A stretch of DNA of 64,000 nt, from NCBI RefSeq assembly GCF_009176725.1, contig NZ_AP020337.1:4781501-4845500 (forward strand), written 5' to 3'. Positions within the stretch are counted from its first letter, which is position 1; each line of letters opens with the position of its first letter. The stretch comes from Pseudomonas sp. KUIN-1 (GTDB lineage: Bacteria; Pseudomonadota; Gammaproteobacteria; Pseudomonadales; Pseudomonadaceae). The position numbers were made by a program, and so were the translations under genes. A model generated the notes under the pieces. The model had not been told where the DNA came from. It worked only from the letters and a program-made list of their open reading frames with translations, and did no database searches. Shown here piece by piece: positions 42,934 through 52,008 of the stretch.

Positions 42934-44053
42934 CGATAGGCTCCCGGGCAGTGGAAGGTCGTGAAGCAGGCGGCTGTGACGCCGCAGGCCGGGCAGCAGG
43001 CCTTGCCGGTGTCGCGGGCGTTGCCGCCGGTGCAGGTGCAGCTGCAGGTGTTGCCGATTGCGCTGCAGGCTTGTGCGTCAGCGTACTGCCCGGAAAGACC
43101 GGAACGACGGCCTGCGGCCACATCGGGAAGGCGGGTGTCGGCGGCGGCAGTGTCGCCATCACGGAGGGCTCGACGCCCTTGTCGAGGGATTCCTGTGCTT
43201 GCGCGGCATCGGCAGCGCGCTCTTCCGGCGAGCGCCCGTCGGAGAACACCAGCAACAGATAGCGACTGCGATTCAGCGCAGCGGTCGGCACTGCACGAAC
43301 GATCGCAAACGGCTGGCCGGAGTCGTGAATCACTTCCTTGACCGTCGCCACCGGGTAACCGGCCGGGAAACGCTGCCCAAGGCCCGAACTGACCAGCAGG
43401 TCGCCTTCCTTGATGTCTGCAGTGTCCGCCACATGCCGAAGCTCCAGACGCTCCGGGTTACCGGTGCCGCTGGCGATGGCACGCAGACCGTTGCGGTTGA
43501 CCTGCACCGGGATGCTGTGGGTGGTGTCAGTCAGCAACAAGACGCGTGAGGTATAGGGCATCAACTCGACCACCTGCCCCATCAGGCCGCGCGCATCGAG
43601 CACAGGCTGGCCGAGCACCACGCCGTCGCGTTCGCCCTTGTTGATGATGATGCGATGGGTGAAGGGGTTCGGGTCCATGCCGATCAGCTCGGCGACCTCG
43701 ACCTTTTCGTTGACCAGCGCCGAGGAGTTCAGCAACTCACGCAGCCGAACGTTCTGCTCGGTCAGTGCCGCCAGCTTTTGCAGGCGACCTTGCAGGAGCA
43801 GGGCTTCGGTCTTGAGTTTTTCGTTTTCGGCGATCAGCTCTGTGCGGCTGCCGAACTGGCTGGCGACGCCTTGATACAGACGCTGCGGCAGGTCGACGAT
43901 CCAGTAGGACTGCATGAGCACCATCGACATCTGGCTGCGCACGGGCTTGAGGATCGTAAAGCGGGCGTCGACAACCATCAACGCAACCGACAGAACGGCC
44001 AGCACCAGCAGACGTACACCCAGCGACGGGCCTTTTGAGAAAAGCGGTTTAAT
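42926..44053 (-). CDS. mreC: Rod-shape-determining protein MreC, apparent AUU start
   Basis: 375 residues if translation begins at the ATT at 44051-44053. That codon has a strong GGAGGA site at 44061-44066, 7 bp upstream, and restores the family N-terminus (I-K-P-L-F-S-K-G-P-S-L-G-V-R-L-L) plus a full membrane helix. The next conventional start, GTG at 44005, has no such site and would cut into the helix. A coiled coil (about 70-110) and the periplasmic MreC beta domain follow, then an unusually long Pro/Ala-rich tail of about 80 residues. MreC scaffolds the elongasome. Confidence 0.9.
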   Translation of the reverse strand: MKPLFSKGPSLGVRLLVLAVLSVALMVVDARFTILKPVRSQMSMVLMQSYWIVDLPQRLYQGVASQFGSRTELIAENEKLKTEALLLQGRLQKLAALTEQNVRLRELLNSSALVNEKVEVAELIGMDPNPFTHRIIINKGERDGVVLGQPVLDARGLMGQVVELMPYTSRVLLLTDTTHSIPVQVNRNGLRAIASGTGNPERLELRHVADTADIKEGDLLVSSGLGQRFPAGYPVATVKEVIHDSGQPFAIVRAVPTAALNRSRYLLLVFSDGRSPEERAADAAQAQESLDKGVEPSVMATLPPPTPAFPMWPQAVVPVFPGSTLTHKPAAQSATPAAAPAPAATPATPARPAARPAASQPPASRPSTAREPIDG

Positions 44054-44060
44054 AGGCCGC

Positions 44061-44066
44061 TCCTCC
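44061..44066 (-). promoter_or_regulatory. Strong Shine-Dalgarno site for the AUU start of mreC
   Basis: GGAGGA on the minus strand, 7 bp before ATT. It decides the start: no ATG, GTG or TTG lies at a suitable distance in frame. Confidence 0.75.
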
Positions 44067-44236
44067 GGGGCATGCGATCGTTGGATCGAACTTCGATTGG
44101 CAATTATTCATGCGGTATGTAACCGGCCTGGACAAATGAAAGAGATAGGCACCCTGTTTCGGCGTCAGCCTGAAGCATACAGGTAGCATATCCGCCACCT
44201 GCATACAAAAGACTCCGTGAAAGGCACCCCGGCGAA

Positions 44237-45274
44237 TTATTCGCTGGAGAGCAGATCCATGGTGTGCTTATCCATCATTTCCAGCGCACGGCCACCGCCA
44301 CGCGCTACACAGGTCAGCGGGTCTTCGGCGACGATCACCGGCAGACCGGTTTCCTGAGCCAGCAACTTGTCCAGATCACGCAGCAGCGCACCACCACCGG
44401 TCAGGACCAGACCACGCTCGGCGATGTCCGAGGCCAGTTCCGGAGGCGATTGCTCCAGAGCGCTCTTGACCGCCTGAACGATGGTCGCCAGCGACTCCTG
44501 CAGTGCCTCGAGCACTTCGTTGGAGTTCAGGGTGAACGCACGTGGAACGCCTTCAGCCAGGTTGCGGCCACGCACGTCGACTTCACGTACTTCACCGCCC
44601 GGATAGGCAGTACCGATTTCCTGCTTGATGCGCTCGGCAGTCGATTCGCCGATCAGGCTGCCGTAGTTGCGGCGCACATAGGTGATGATCGCTTCGTCGA
44701 AACGGTCACCGCCAACCCGGACGGATTCGGCATACACCACACCGTTCAGGGAGATCAGGGCAATTTCGGTAGTGCCGCCGCCGATGTCGACAACCATCGA
44801 ACCGCGAGCTTCTTCCACCGGCAGACCGGCGCCGATTGCAGCGGCCATCGGCTCTTCGATCAGGAAGACTTCGCGTGCGCCTGCACCCAGGGCCGACTCG
44901 CGAATCGCGCGACGCTCAACCTGGGTGGATTTGCACGGAACGCAGATCAGCACACGAGGGCTGGGCTGCAGAAAGCTGTTTTCATGAACCTTGTTGATGA
45001 AGTACTGCAACATTTTTTCGCAGACGCTGAAGTCGGCGATAACGCCGTCTTTCATTGGACGAATGGCTGCGATGTTGCCTGGAGTACGGCCCAGCATGCG
45101 CTTGGCTTCGGTACCGACGGCCACGACACTCTTCTGGTTGCCGTGAGTACGAATGGCAACGACAGAGGGTTCATTCAGAACGATACCGCGCTCACGCACG
45201 TAAATAAGGGTGTTGGCAGTGCCCAGGTCGATGGATAGATCACTGGAAAACATGCCACGCAGTTTCTTGAACAT
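44237..45274 (-). CDS. mreB: Rod-shape-determining actin homologue MreB
   Basis: A 345-residue actin-fold protein: phosphate 1 motif D-L-G-T-A-N-T, phosphate 2 D-I-G-G-G-T-T-E and adenosine motif G-G-G-A-L-L. The amphipathic N-terminus (M-F-K-K-L-R-G-M-F-S) binds the membrane. It organises lateral peptidoglycan synthesis. It precedes mreC by 183 bp and has its own promoter. Confidence 0.98.
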   Translation of the reverse strand: MFKKLRGMFSSDLSIDLGTANTLIYVRERGIVLNEPSVVAIRTHGNQKSVVAVGTEAKRMLGRTPGNIAAIRPMKDGVIADFSVCEKMLQYFINKVHENSFLQPSPRVLICVPCKSTQVERRAIRESALGAGAREVFLIEEPMAAAIGAGLPVEEARGSMVVDIGGGTTEIALISLNGVVYAESVRVGGDRFDEAIITYVRRNYGSLIGESTAERIKQEIGTAYPGGEVREVDVRGRNLAEGVPRAFTLNSNEVLEALQESLATIVQAVKSALEQSPPELASDIAERGLVLTGGGALLRDLDKLLAQETGLPVIVAEDPLTCVARGGGRALEMMDKHTMDLLSSE

Positions 45275-45318
45275 GGGAAAGGGACCCTAGGGAACGCGTG
45301 GTAAAAAAAGTGCGGCAA

Positions 45319-45347
45319 ACTCTAACAACGACAGGGATTTTGGGCAA
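45319..45347 (-). promoter_or_regulatory. Predicted sigma70 promoter of mreB
   Basis: On the minus strand -35 TTGCCC (45342-45347) and -10 TAGAGT (45319-45324) are spaced by 17 bp, about 45 bp before the mreB start. Confidence 0.55.
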
Positions 45348-45479
45348 GGAGCCAATATGCTAAATTGGCGGTTTTCCGAACACCACCCTCGACGTTAGCG
45401 GCTTGAGACAGTAATAACGCGATAGTGTTCCGCAATTGGCAACAAAGCAAATCCATAAGCATTCCACTGGAGATACCCC

Positions 45480-45767
45480 ATGGCGCTTGAACGCTCCGAC
45501 GTGGAAAAGATCGCTCATCTGGCCCGACTGGGTCTCAATGACGCCGATATCCCGCGTACCACCGAAGCACTGAACAGCATTCTTGGGCTGGTCGATCAGA
45601 TGCAAGCGGTCGACACCGCTGGCATCGAGCCGCTGGCTCACCCGCTGGAAGCCACCCAGCGCCTGCGCGAAGACGCCGTCACCGAGCGAAATCGCCGTGA
45701 CACTTACCAAGCCATCGCACCAGCGGTCCAAGACGGCCTCTATCTGGTTCCGAAAGTCATCGAGTAA
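45480..45767 (+). CDS. gatC: Aspartyl/glutamyl-tRNA amidotransferase subunit C
   Basis: A 95-residue GatC protein with the typical start A-L-E-R-S-D-V-E-K-I-A-H-L-A-R-L and V-D-T-A-G-I-E-P-L-A-H-P. It wraps around GatA and GatB to stabilise the GatCAB complex that amidates misacylated Asp-tRNA-Asn and/or Glu-tRNA-Gln. First gene of gatCAB, divergent from mreB; 14 bp before gatA. Confidence 0.97.
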   Translation: MALERSDVEKIAHLARLGLNDADIPRTTEALNSILGLVDQMQAVDTAGIEPLAHPLEATQRLREDAVTERNRRDTYQAIAPAVQDGLYLVPKVIE

Positions 45768-45781
45768 GGGAAAGCGCCTGC

Positions 45782-47233
45782 ATGCACCAAATGACTCTGG
45801 CCGAGATCGCTCGCGGACTCGCCGATAAAAAGTTTTCTTCCGAAGAGCTGACTCGTGTTCTGCTGTCGCGCATCGCGACGCTCGACCCGCAGCTCAACAG
45901 CTTCATCAGCCTCACCGAAGACCTGGCCATCACCCAGGCGCAGGCGGCAGACGCGCGCCGTGCCGCCGGTGAAAACGGCCCGTTGCTCGGTGCTCCGCTG
46001 GCCCACAAGGACCTGTTCTGCACCCAGGGCATCCGCACCAGTTGCGGCTCGCTGATGCTCGACAATTTCAAGGCACCCTACGACGCCACGGTCGTGTCGC
46101 GTCTGGCATCGGCCGGCACAGTGACGCTGGGCAAGACCAACATGGACGAATTCGCCATGGGTTCGGCCAACGAATCCAGCCATTACGGCGCGGTGAAAAA
46201 CCCGTGGAACCTGGAATGCGTCCCTGGTGGCTCTTCGGGTGGTTCGGCAGCCGCGGTCGCTGCACGCCTGTTGCCTGCCGCAACCGGCACCGACACCGGC
46301 GGCTCGATTCGCCAGCCTGCAGCACTGACCAACCTCACGGGCCTCAAGCCGACCTACGGCCGCGTATCGCGCTGGGGCATGATTGCCTACGCGTCCAGCC
46401 TCGATCAGGCGGGGCCGATGGCACGCACGGCCGAAGACTGTGCGCTGCTGCTGCAAGGCATGGCCGGTTTCGACCCGCAGGACTCCACCAGCATCGACGA
46501 ACCGGTTCCGGACTACTCCGCCAGCCTCAATACCTCGCTCAAGGGCCTGCGTATCGGTGTGCCGAAAGAGTATTTCAGCGCAGGCCTTGACCCGCGCATC
46601 GCGCAACTGGTGCATGAAAGCGTCAAGGAGCTGGAAAAACTCGGCGCGATCGTCAAGGAAGTCAGCCTGCCGAACCTGCAACACGCGATCCCGGCCTACT
46701 ACGTCATCGCCCCGGCTGAAGCCTCGTCCAACCTGTCGCGTTTCGACGGTGTGCGTTTCGGCTACCGCTGCGAAGACCCGAAAGACCTGACCGACCTGTA
46801 CAAGCGCTCGCGCGCCGAAGGCTTCGGCCCGGAAGTGCAGCGACGCATCATGGTCGGCGCCTACGCGCTGTCGGCGGGTTACTACGACGCCTACTACCTG
46901 CAGGCGCAGAAAATCCGTCGCCTGATCAAGAACGATTTCATGAACGCGTTCGCCGATGTCGACGTGATTCTCGGTCCGACCACGCCCAACCCGGCCTGGA
47001 AAATCGGCGCCAAGACCCACGACCCGATTGCCGAATACCTGGAAGACTTCTACACCATCACCGCCAACCTGGCGGGCCTGCCCGGCTTGTCCATGCCTGC
47101 GGGCTTCGTCGACGGCCTGCCGGTCGGCGTGCAGCTGCTCGCTCCGTATTTCCAGGAAGGCCGCCTCTTGAATGTGGCGCATCAGTATCAGCAAGCCACC
47201 GACTGGCACACTCGCGCACCTGAAGGCTTCTGA
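45782..47233 (+). CDS. gatA: Aspartyl/glutamyl-tRNA amidotransferase subunit A
   Basis: A 483-residue amidase-signature enzyme. The Ser-cisSer-Lys triad is seen in A-H-K-D (Lys), G-G-S-S-G-G-S and T-D-T-G-G-S-I-R. It releases ammonia from glutamine or asparagine and feeds it to GatB. Ten bases separate it from gatB. Confidence 0.98.
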   Translation: MHQMTLAEIARGLADKKFSSEELTRVLLSRIATLDPQLNSFISLTEDLAITQAQAADARRAAGENGPLLGAPLAHKDLFCTQGIRTSCGSLMLDNFKAPYDATVVSRLASAGTVTLGKTNMDEFAMGSANESSHYGAVKNPWNLECVPGGSSGGSAAAVAARLLPAATGTDTGGSIRQPAALTNLTGLKPTYGRVSRWGMIAYASSLDQAGPMARTAEDCALLLQGMAGFDPQDSTSIDEPVPDYSASLNTSLKGLRIGVPKEYFSAGLDPRIAQLVHESVKELEKLGAIVKEVSLPNLQHAIPAYYVIAPAEASSNLSRFDGVRFGYRCEDPKDLTDLYKRSRAEGFGPEVQRRIMVGAYALSAGYYDAYYLQAQKIRRLIKNDFMNAFADVDVILGPTTPNPAWKIGAKTHDPIAEYLEDFYTITANLAGLPGLSMPAGFVDGLPVGVQLLAPYFQEGRLLNVAHQYQQATDWHTRAPEGF

Positions 47234-47243
47234 GGAGAAACAC

Positions 47244-48689
47244 ATGCAATGGGAAGTCGTCATCGGGCTGGAGATTCATACCCAGCTTTCGACCCAATCA
47301 AAGATTTTTTCCGGTAGCGCGACCACGTTCGGCTCCGAGCCCAACACGCAGGCCAGCCTCGTCGACCTGGGCATGCCCGGCGTATTGCCGGTGCTGAACA
47401 AGGAAGCCGTGCGCATGGCCGTCAAGTTCGGCCTGGCCGTAAACGCCGAAATCGGCCAGCACAACGTGTTTGCCCGCAAGAACTACTTCTACCCGGACCT
47501 GCCCAAGGGCTATCAGATCAGCCAGATGGAGCTGCCGATTGTCGGCAAGGGCCACCTGGACATCCCCCTTGAAGACGGCACCGTCAAGCGCATCGGCATC
47601 ACCCGTGCGCACCTGGAAGAGGACGCGGGCAAGAGCCTGCACGAAGACTTCCAGGGCATGACCGGTATCGACCTGAACCGTGCCGGCACCCCGCTGCTGG
47701 AGATCGTTTCCGAGCCGGACATGCGCAACGCCAAGGAAGCCGTGGCTTACGTCAAGGCCATCCATGCGATTGTCCGCTACCTGGGCATCTGTGACGGCAA
47801 CATGGCCGAAGGTTCGCTGCGCTGCGACTGCAACGTATCGATTCGCCCCAAGGGTCAGGTCGAGTTCGGCACGCGTTGCGAGATCAAGAACGTCAACTCG
47901 TTCCGCTTCATCGAAAAAGCGATCAACAGCGAGATTCAGCGCCAGATCGACCTGATCGAAGACGGTGGCAAGGTTATCCAGCAGACGCGCCTGTATGACC
48001 CGAACACCAACGAAACCCGTGCCATGCGCAGCAAGGAGGAAGCCAACGACTACCGTTACTTCCCCGACCCGGATCTGTTGCCGGTGATCATCGAGGACTC
48101 GTTCCTCGAAGAAACCCGCGCCACCTTGCCGGAGCTGCCACCGCAGAAACGCGAACGCTTCCAGAGCCAGTTCGGCCTGTCGACCTACGACGCCAGCGTA
48201 CTCGCTTCGAGCCGCGAGCAGGCTGATTACTTCGAACAGGTGGTGAGCATCAGCGGTGACGCCAAACTGGCAGCCAACTGGGTCATGGTCGAGCTGGGCA
48301 GCCTGCTCAACAAGCAGGGCCTGGAAATCGACCAGTCGCCGGTCAGTGCCGAGCAGTTGGGCGGCATGCTCAAGCGCATCACCGACAACACCATTTCCGG
48401 CAAGATCGCGAAAATGGTCTTCGAGGCGATGGCCAATGGTGAAGGCAGCGCCGATGAAGTCATCGAAAAGCGCGGCCTGAAGCAGGTCACCGACAGCGGC
48501 GCCATTGAATCGATGCTCGACGAGGTACTGGCAGCCAACGCGGAACAGGTCGAACAGTATCGCGCCGCCGATGAAGCCAAGCGCGGCAAGATGTTCGGCT
48601 TCTTTGTCGGTCAGGCGATGAAAGCCTCCAAAGGCAAGGCCAACCCGCAGCAGGTCAACGAACTGCTGAAGGCCAAGCTGGAGGGCTGA
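47244..48689 (+). CDS. gatB: Aspartyl/glutamyl-tRNA amidotransferase subunit B
   Basis: 481 residues from M-Q-W-E-V-V-I-G-L-E, with GAGGAG upstream. GatB catalytic domain (about 1-290) and C-terminal YqeY-like tRNA-binding domain (about 330-480). It activates and amidates the aminoacyl-tRNA using ammonia from GatA. End of the gat operon; a repeat cluster follows instead of a clear terminator. Confidence 0.98.
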   Translation: MQWEVVIGLEIHTQLSTQSKIFSGSATTFGSEPNTQASLVDLGMPGVLPVLNKEAVRMAVKFGLAVNAEIGQHNVFARKNYFYPDLPKGYQISQMELPIVGKGHLDIPLEDGTVKRIGITRAHLEEDAGKSLHEDFQGMTGIDLNRAGTPLLEIVSEPDMRNAKEAVAYVKAIHAIVRYLGICDGNMAEGSLRCDCNVSIRPKGQVEFGTRCEIKNVNSFRFIEKAINSEIQRQIDLIEDGGKVIQQTRLYDPNTNETRAMRSKEEANDYRYFPDPDLLPVIIEDSFLEETRATLPELPPQKRERFQSQFGLSTYDASVLASSREQADYFEQVVSISGDAKLAANWVMVELGSLLNKQGLEIDQSPVSAEQLGGMLKRITDNTISGKIAKMVFEAMANGEGSADEVIEKRGLKQVTDSGAIESMLDEVLAANAEQVEQYRAADEAKRGKMFGFFVGQAMKASKGKANPQQVNELLKAKLEG

Positions 48690-48704
48690 TCCTCGTCACT
48701 CTCG

Positions 48705-48924
48705 TTCCCACGCTATGCGATCAGCGTTATACACGAGTCTTGTGGGAGCGAGCTTGCTCGCGAATAGGCCGGTACAGCCTCTAGAGACAGGGCGTTTGGA
48801 CCAAGGTCTTCGTGAGCAAGCTCACTCCCACAGAGGTCTTTATTCACATCGCGATTAGGGTCAAAGACCCCGCCTTCTGGGCTCTTCATGACTTGTGTAT
48901 AACGATGAGCGCTCTGCGTGGGAA
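48705..48924. repeat. REP doublet nested inside a 35-bp inverted repeat
   Basis: Outer arms 48705-48739 and 48890-48924 are inverted copies matching at 29 of 35 positions (core TTCCCACGC ... GTTATACAC). Between them lies a REP pair: GTGGGAGCGAGCTTGCTCGC at 48742 and its inverted copy ending at 48831. To the right, GGACGCTCTGCGTCC (near 48933-48947) recalls the 114-bp repeat at 31.4 kb. No gene lies between gatB and the RlpA-like gene. Confidence 0.85.
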
Positions 48925-49067
48925 TGCAGTTCTGGACGCTCTGCGTCCGCTGTTGAGTACGCACTGCAACACCGAGTTGCGACGCGAAGCGTCACGAAAT
49001 GCATGCCAGCATGGAGGATTGGCACGAGCGTCAACCACAACTACTCCGGCACTCAGGAACCCACCCC

Positions 49068-49436
49068 ATGCGCCGCCTTATTTTTACCTGCAGCCTGCTG
49101 ACGTTACTGGCAGGGTGCGCCAATCACATCATCGACCCCCATGGTTATGACGAGACCGGCACCGCCGCCTATTACGGCGCCCGCCATCACGGCAACCGCA
49201 CTGCCAGCGGCGAGCCGTTCAATCAGAACGCGCTGACCGCTGCACATCGCCAATTGCCCTTCGGCACGCGCGTCAAGGTCACCAACCTCGACAACGACAG
49301 GTCGGTAGTCGTGCGCGTCAACGATCGCGGCCCTCACACCCGTGGTCGTCTGATCGATGTCTCTCGCGAAGCGGCCGAACAACTGGGTATGCTGCGCAGC
49401 GGGACAGCGCCAGTCCGTGTGCAGGCCCTGGATTAA
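49068..49436 (+). CDS. RlpA-like double-psi beta-barrel lipoprotein
   Basis: 122 residues from M-R-R-L-I-F, with a lipoprotein signal (lipobox L-A-G-C) and a DPBB domain, including A-A-Y-Y-G-A-R-H-H-G-N-R-T-A-S-G-E-P-F and V-R-V-N-D-R-G-P. It lacks the SPOR domain of full RlpA. RlpA proteins are septal lytic transglycosylases acting on denuded glycan; the catalytic aspartate (N-D-R-G-P) is present. Possibly a minor RlpA paralogue. Confidence 0.88.
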   Translation: MRRLIFTCSLLTLLAGCANHIIDPHGYDETGTAAYYGARHHGNRTASGEPFNQNALTAAHRQLPFGTRVKVTNLDNDRSVVVRVNDRGPHTRGRLIDVSREAAEQLGMLRSGTAPVRVQALD

Positions 49437-49514
49437 ACCCAACCCCCGATCACCGCCAACAAGGACACTCGTATTCTCCAGCTATCGGCCCTGCCCGCCC
49501 CCGCACTTATCCAG

Positions 49515-50546
49515 ATGCTCAGTGGCTTGTTATTGCTGCTGATCGGGGCAGAACTGTCAGTGCGTGCAGCGGTGCATCTGGCGGCGATTTTCAAGGTCCG
49601 GCCACTGATCGTCGGCCTGACCGTCGTGGCGATGGGCACCAGCGCGCCGCAGATGGCAGTAAGCCTGCAAGCCGCGTTTGCCGATAACACCGACATCGCG
49701 GTGGGCAGTGTCATCGGCGGTAACATTTTCAATGTACTGGTGATCCTGGGCCTGTGCGCGCTGATCATTCCGTTACGCGTTGCCCGTCAGGTGTTGCATG
49801 TCGACATTCCGCTGATGATCGGTGCCTGCCTGCTGGCTATCGGCCTGTCGTGGAGCGGCGAATTCAGCAAGCTTGACGGCGCACTGCTGCTCGCCGGGTT
49901 GCTGTTCTGCCTGATCGTCATCATCCGTCAGGGCGGTCATGCGCCGCGTCACGGACATGCCGAGACAACCGCAAAACCTCGTACCTTCACGCGTATCCTC
50001 ATGCTTGCCACTGGCCTGCTGCTGTTGACCGCTGGCGGACACCTGCTGGTCGACGCGTCAGTGGTGATTGCAATCCATCTTGGGCTGTCCGAACGCATCG
50101 TCGGCCTGACCATCATTGCCATCGGCACCTCATTGCCGGCACTGATGACCTCGCTGATCGCAGCGTTTCGTGGTGAGCGCGATATTGCCGTGGGCAACGT
50201 GATCGGCAGCAACCTGTTCAATCTGCTGGGCGTGCTGGGGCTGACCGCACTGGTCGCCCCGGTGCCGCTGACGATCTCGCCAAATGCGCTGGTATTCGAC
50301 CTGCCGATCATGCTCGGTGTGTCGCTGCTGTGCGTGCCGCTGTTCTATTCCGGTTACCGGATAGACCGCCTGGAAGGTCTGTTTCTGCTGTCGTTGTACC
50401 TGACCTACGGGCTGCATATCCTGTCGATCAGCACCGGTATGGCGCTGGCTGAACGGCTTGAAAGCAAAATGCTCACGCTGGTGTTACCTGTGCTGGGCGC
50501 TGTGGTTGTCTGGGGCACGATCCGCGCCTGGCGACGCCAGCACTGA
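49515..50546 (+). CDS. Calcium/sodium antiporter-type cation exchanger (CaCA family)
   Basis: A 343-residue membrane protein with about ten hydrophobic segments and the two inverted alpha repeats that define CaCA exchangers: G-T-S-A-P-Q-M-A-V-S-L with G-S-V-I-G-G-N-I-F-N, and G-T-S-L-P-A-L-M-T-S-L with G-N-V-I-G-S-N-L-F-N. YrbG-like. The cation pair is not determined by sequence. The true start may lie slightly upstream, since coding-like sequence continues before the ATG without a standard start codon. Confidence 0.88.
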   Translation: MLSGLLLLLIGAELSVRAAVHLAAIFKVRPLIVGLTVVAMGTSAPQMAVSLQAAFADNTDIAVGSVIGGNIFNVLVILGLCALIIPLRVARQVLHVDIPLMIGACLLAIGLSWSGEFSKLDGALLLAGLLFCLIVIIRQGGHAPRHGHAETTAKPRTFTRILMLATGLLLLTAGGHLLVDASVVIAIHLGLSERIVGLTIIAIGTSLPALMTSLIAAFRGERDIAVGNVIGSNLFNLLGVLGLTALVAPVPLTISPNALVFDLPIMLGVSLLCVPLFYSGYRIDRLEGLFLLSLYLTYGLHILSISTGMALAERLESKMLTLVLPVLGAVVVWGTIRAWRRQH

Positions 50547-50579
50547 CCTCCACCCCGCATCGATACAAGGAGCAAGGCC

Positions 50580-50963
50580 ATGACAGACAAGACGATCAGT
50601 GACGGCGAACAGATCCGTCGCCAGGTGATGGGCGATGTCTACGTCGACCGCGCGCTGGGCAATGCCACCGAGTTCAGCCAGCCACTGCAGGATTTCGTCA
50701 ACGAGCACGCCTGGGGCAGCGTCTGGAGTCGCGAGGGCCTGCCATTGAAAACCCGCAGCCTGATCACCCTGGCCACTCTCACCGCCCTGAAATGCCCGCA
50801 AGAACTGAAGGGCCACGTTCGTGGCGCACTGAACAATGGCTGCACGGTCGAGGAGATTCGCGAAGCGCTGCTGCACTGCGCGGTGTACGCCGGCGTGCCA
50901 GCGGCCATCGACGCGTTTCGTGCGGCGCAGGAAGTGATCGACAGCTACGTCAAAGCGGATTAG
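50580..50963 (+). CDS. Carboxymuconolactone decarboxylase family protein
   Basis: A 127-residue CMD-family protein resembling PcaC: W-S-R-E-G-L-P-L-K-T-R-S-L-I-T-L-A-T-L-T-A-L and H-V-R-G-A-L-N-N-G-C-T-V-E-E-I. The C-x-x-C of AhpD-type members is absent; a conserved histidine and E-A-L-L-H-C-A-V-Y-A-G-V-P motif are present. There are no other protocatechuate genes nearby, so a role in that pathway is uncertain. Its 3' end overlaps the convergent transporter gene by 4 bp. Confidence 0.85.
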   Translation: MTDKTISDGEQIRRQVMGDVYVDRALGNATEFSQPLQDFVNEHAWGSVWSREGLPLKTRSLITLATLTALKCPQELKGHVRGALNNGCTVEEIREALLHCAVYAGVPAAIDAFRAAQEVIDSYVKAD

Positions 50964-51901
50964 ATCCAGCCGCCCCATTGCAGGATGAAAATCCCCACGT
51001 TGGTCGTGACCGCGGCAGCCAGCGTGGTGATGACAATGATCGCGGCAGCCAGCTCGTAGTTGCCGTTGGCCGTGCGCGCCATGATGTAGCTGGCAGCCGC
51101 CGTAGGGCTGCCGAAATACAGGAACAGAATCCCCAGTTCAGCGCCGCGAAAACCGGCCAGCCAGGCGGCCAGCGTGCATAGCACTGGCAGCGTGATCATT
51201 TTCATGACGCTGGCACTGACAGCCAGTTTCCCACTCTTGCGCAATGACGCCAGCGACAATGTGCCACCGATGCAGATCAGTGCCAGCGGCAGGGTCATCT
51301 GGGCCAGGTAGCTGCCGGAGGTTTCCAGCCATTTGGGCAGGCCGATGGCGAAGTAAGCGAAGGGTGAGGCGATGATCACACTGATGATCAGCGGGTTGGC
51401 CAGCACGCTTTTGAAGATGCTCCAGGGATCGGACTTGATCACCGGGCTGTAAACCGCCAATACCACCGTCGATAACGTGTTGTAGAAGACGATGACCAGC
51501 GCGGCGAGAATCGCGCCCAGTGAAATGCCATCAGGCCCGTACATGCTGGCCGCCAGGGCCAGACCGATGACCCCGTTATTGCCACGAAACGCGCCCTGGA
51601 CGTAGATCCCGCGCTCTTCGTGCGGGCAACGCCAGATCGCCCAGCACCAGGCGAATGCAAAACTCAGGAGCGTAGCGATGCTGAAAAAAATCAGCAGCTT
51701 GGGCTGCAGGGCGGTGCGCAGGTCGGCGTGAATAATGCCCAGAAACAGCAGCGCAGGCATGGTGACGTTGAACACCAGCCCGGAAGCCGCAACGATGAAG
51801 CCATCATTGATCGCGCCGATACGCCTGAGGAACACGCCCAGAAACAGCATGGCAAACACCGGGGCGGTGATGTTCAGGGTTTCGAGAAAAATAGCCAGCA
51901 T
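50960..51901 (-). CDS. AEC-family (auxin-efflux-carrier-like) permease
   Basis: 313 residues from M-L-A-I-F-L-E; an ATG at 51910 would add three residues. About ten hydrophobic segments, with the two-part AEC layout (five helices, loop near 145-165, five helices). Bacterial members export or import small organic acids such as malonate or malate; the substrate is not evident. Stands alone, converging on the CMD gene. Confidence 0.85.
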   Translation of the reverse strand: MLAIFLETLNITAPVFAMLFLGVFLRRIGAINDGFIVAASGLVFNVTMPALLFLGIIHADLRTALQPKLLIFFSIATLLSFAFAWCWAIWRCPHEERGIYVQGAFRGNNGVIGLALAASMYGPDGISLGAILAALVIVFYNTLSTVVLAVYSPVIKSDPWSIFKSVLANPLIISVIIASPFAYFAIGLPKWLETSGSYLAQMTLPLALICIGGTLSLASLRKSGKLAVSASVMKMITLPVLCTLAAWLAGFRGAELGILFLYFGSPTAAASYIMARTANGNYELAAAIIVITTLAAAVTTNVGIFILQWGGWI

Positions 51902-52008
51902 GCAACGCATCCGGTCCCGTCGTTAGGTAGCTCATGATAGGCCACCGAGGACGAGCATGTTGCACGGAATTTCCGAAACCCTGATCACCGCGCCGCGTCT
52001 GTTGTTTA

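Noticed and set aside
49470..49514. A second AUU start, for the cation antiporter gene
   Set aside because: An ATT with a partial AGGAC site lies upstream and the sequence stays in frame, but the ATG at 49515 gives a normal family N-terminus, so the evidence is too thin.
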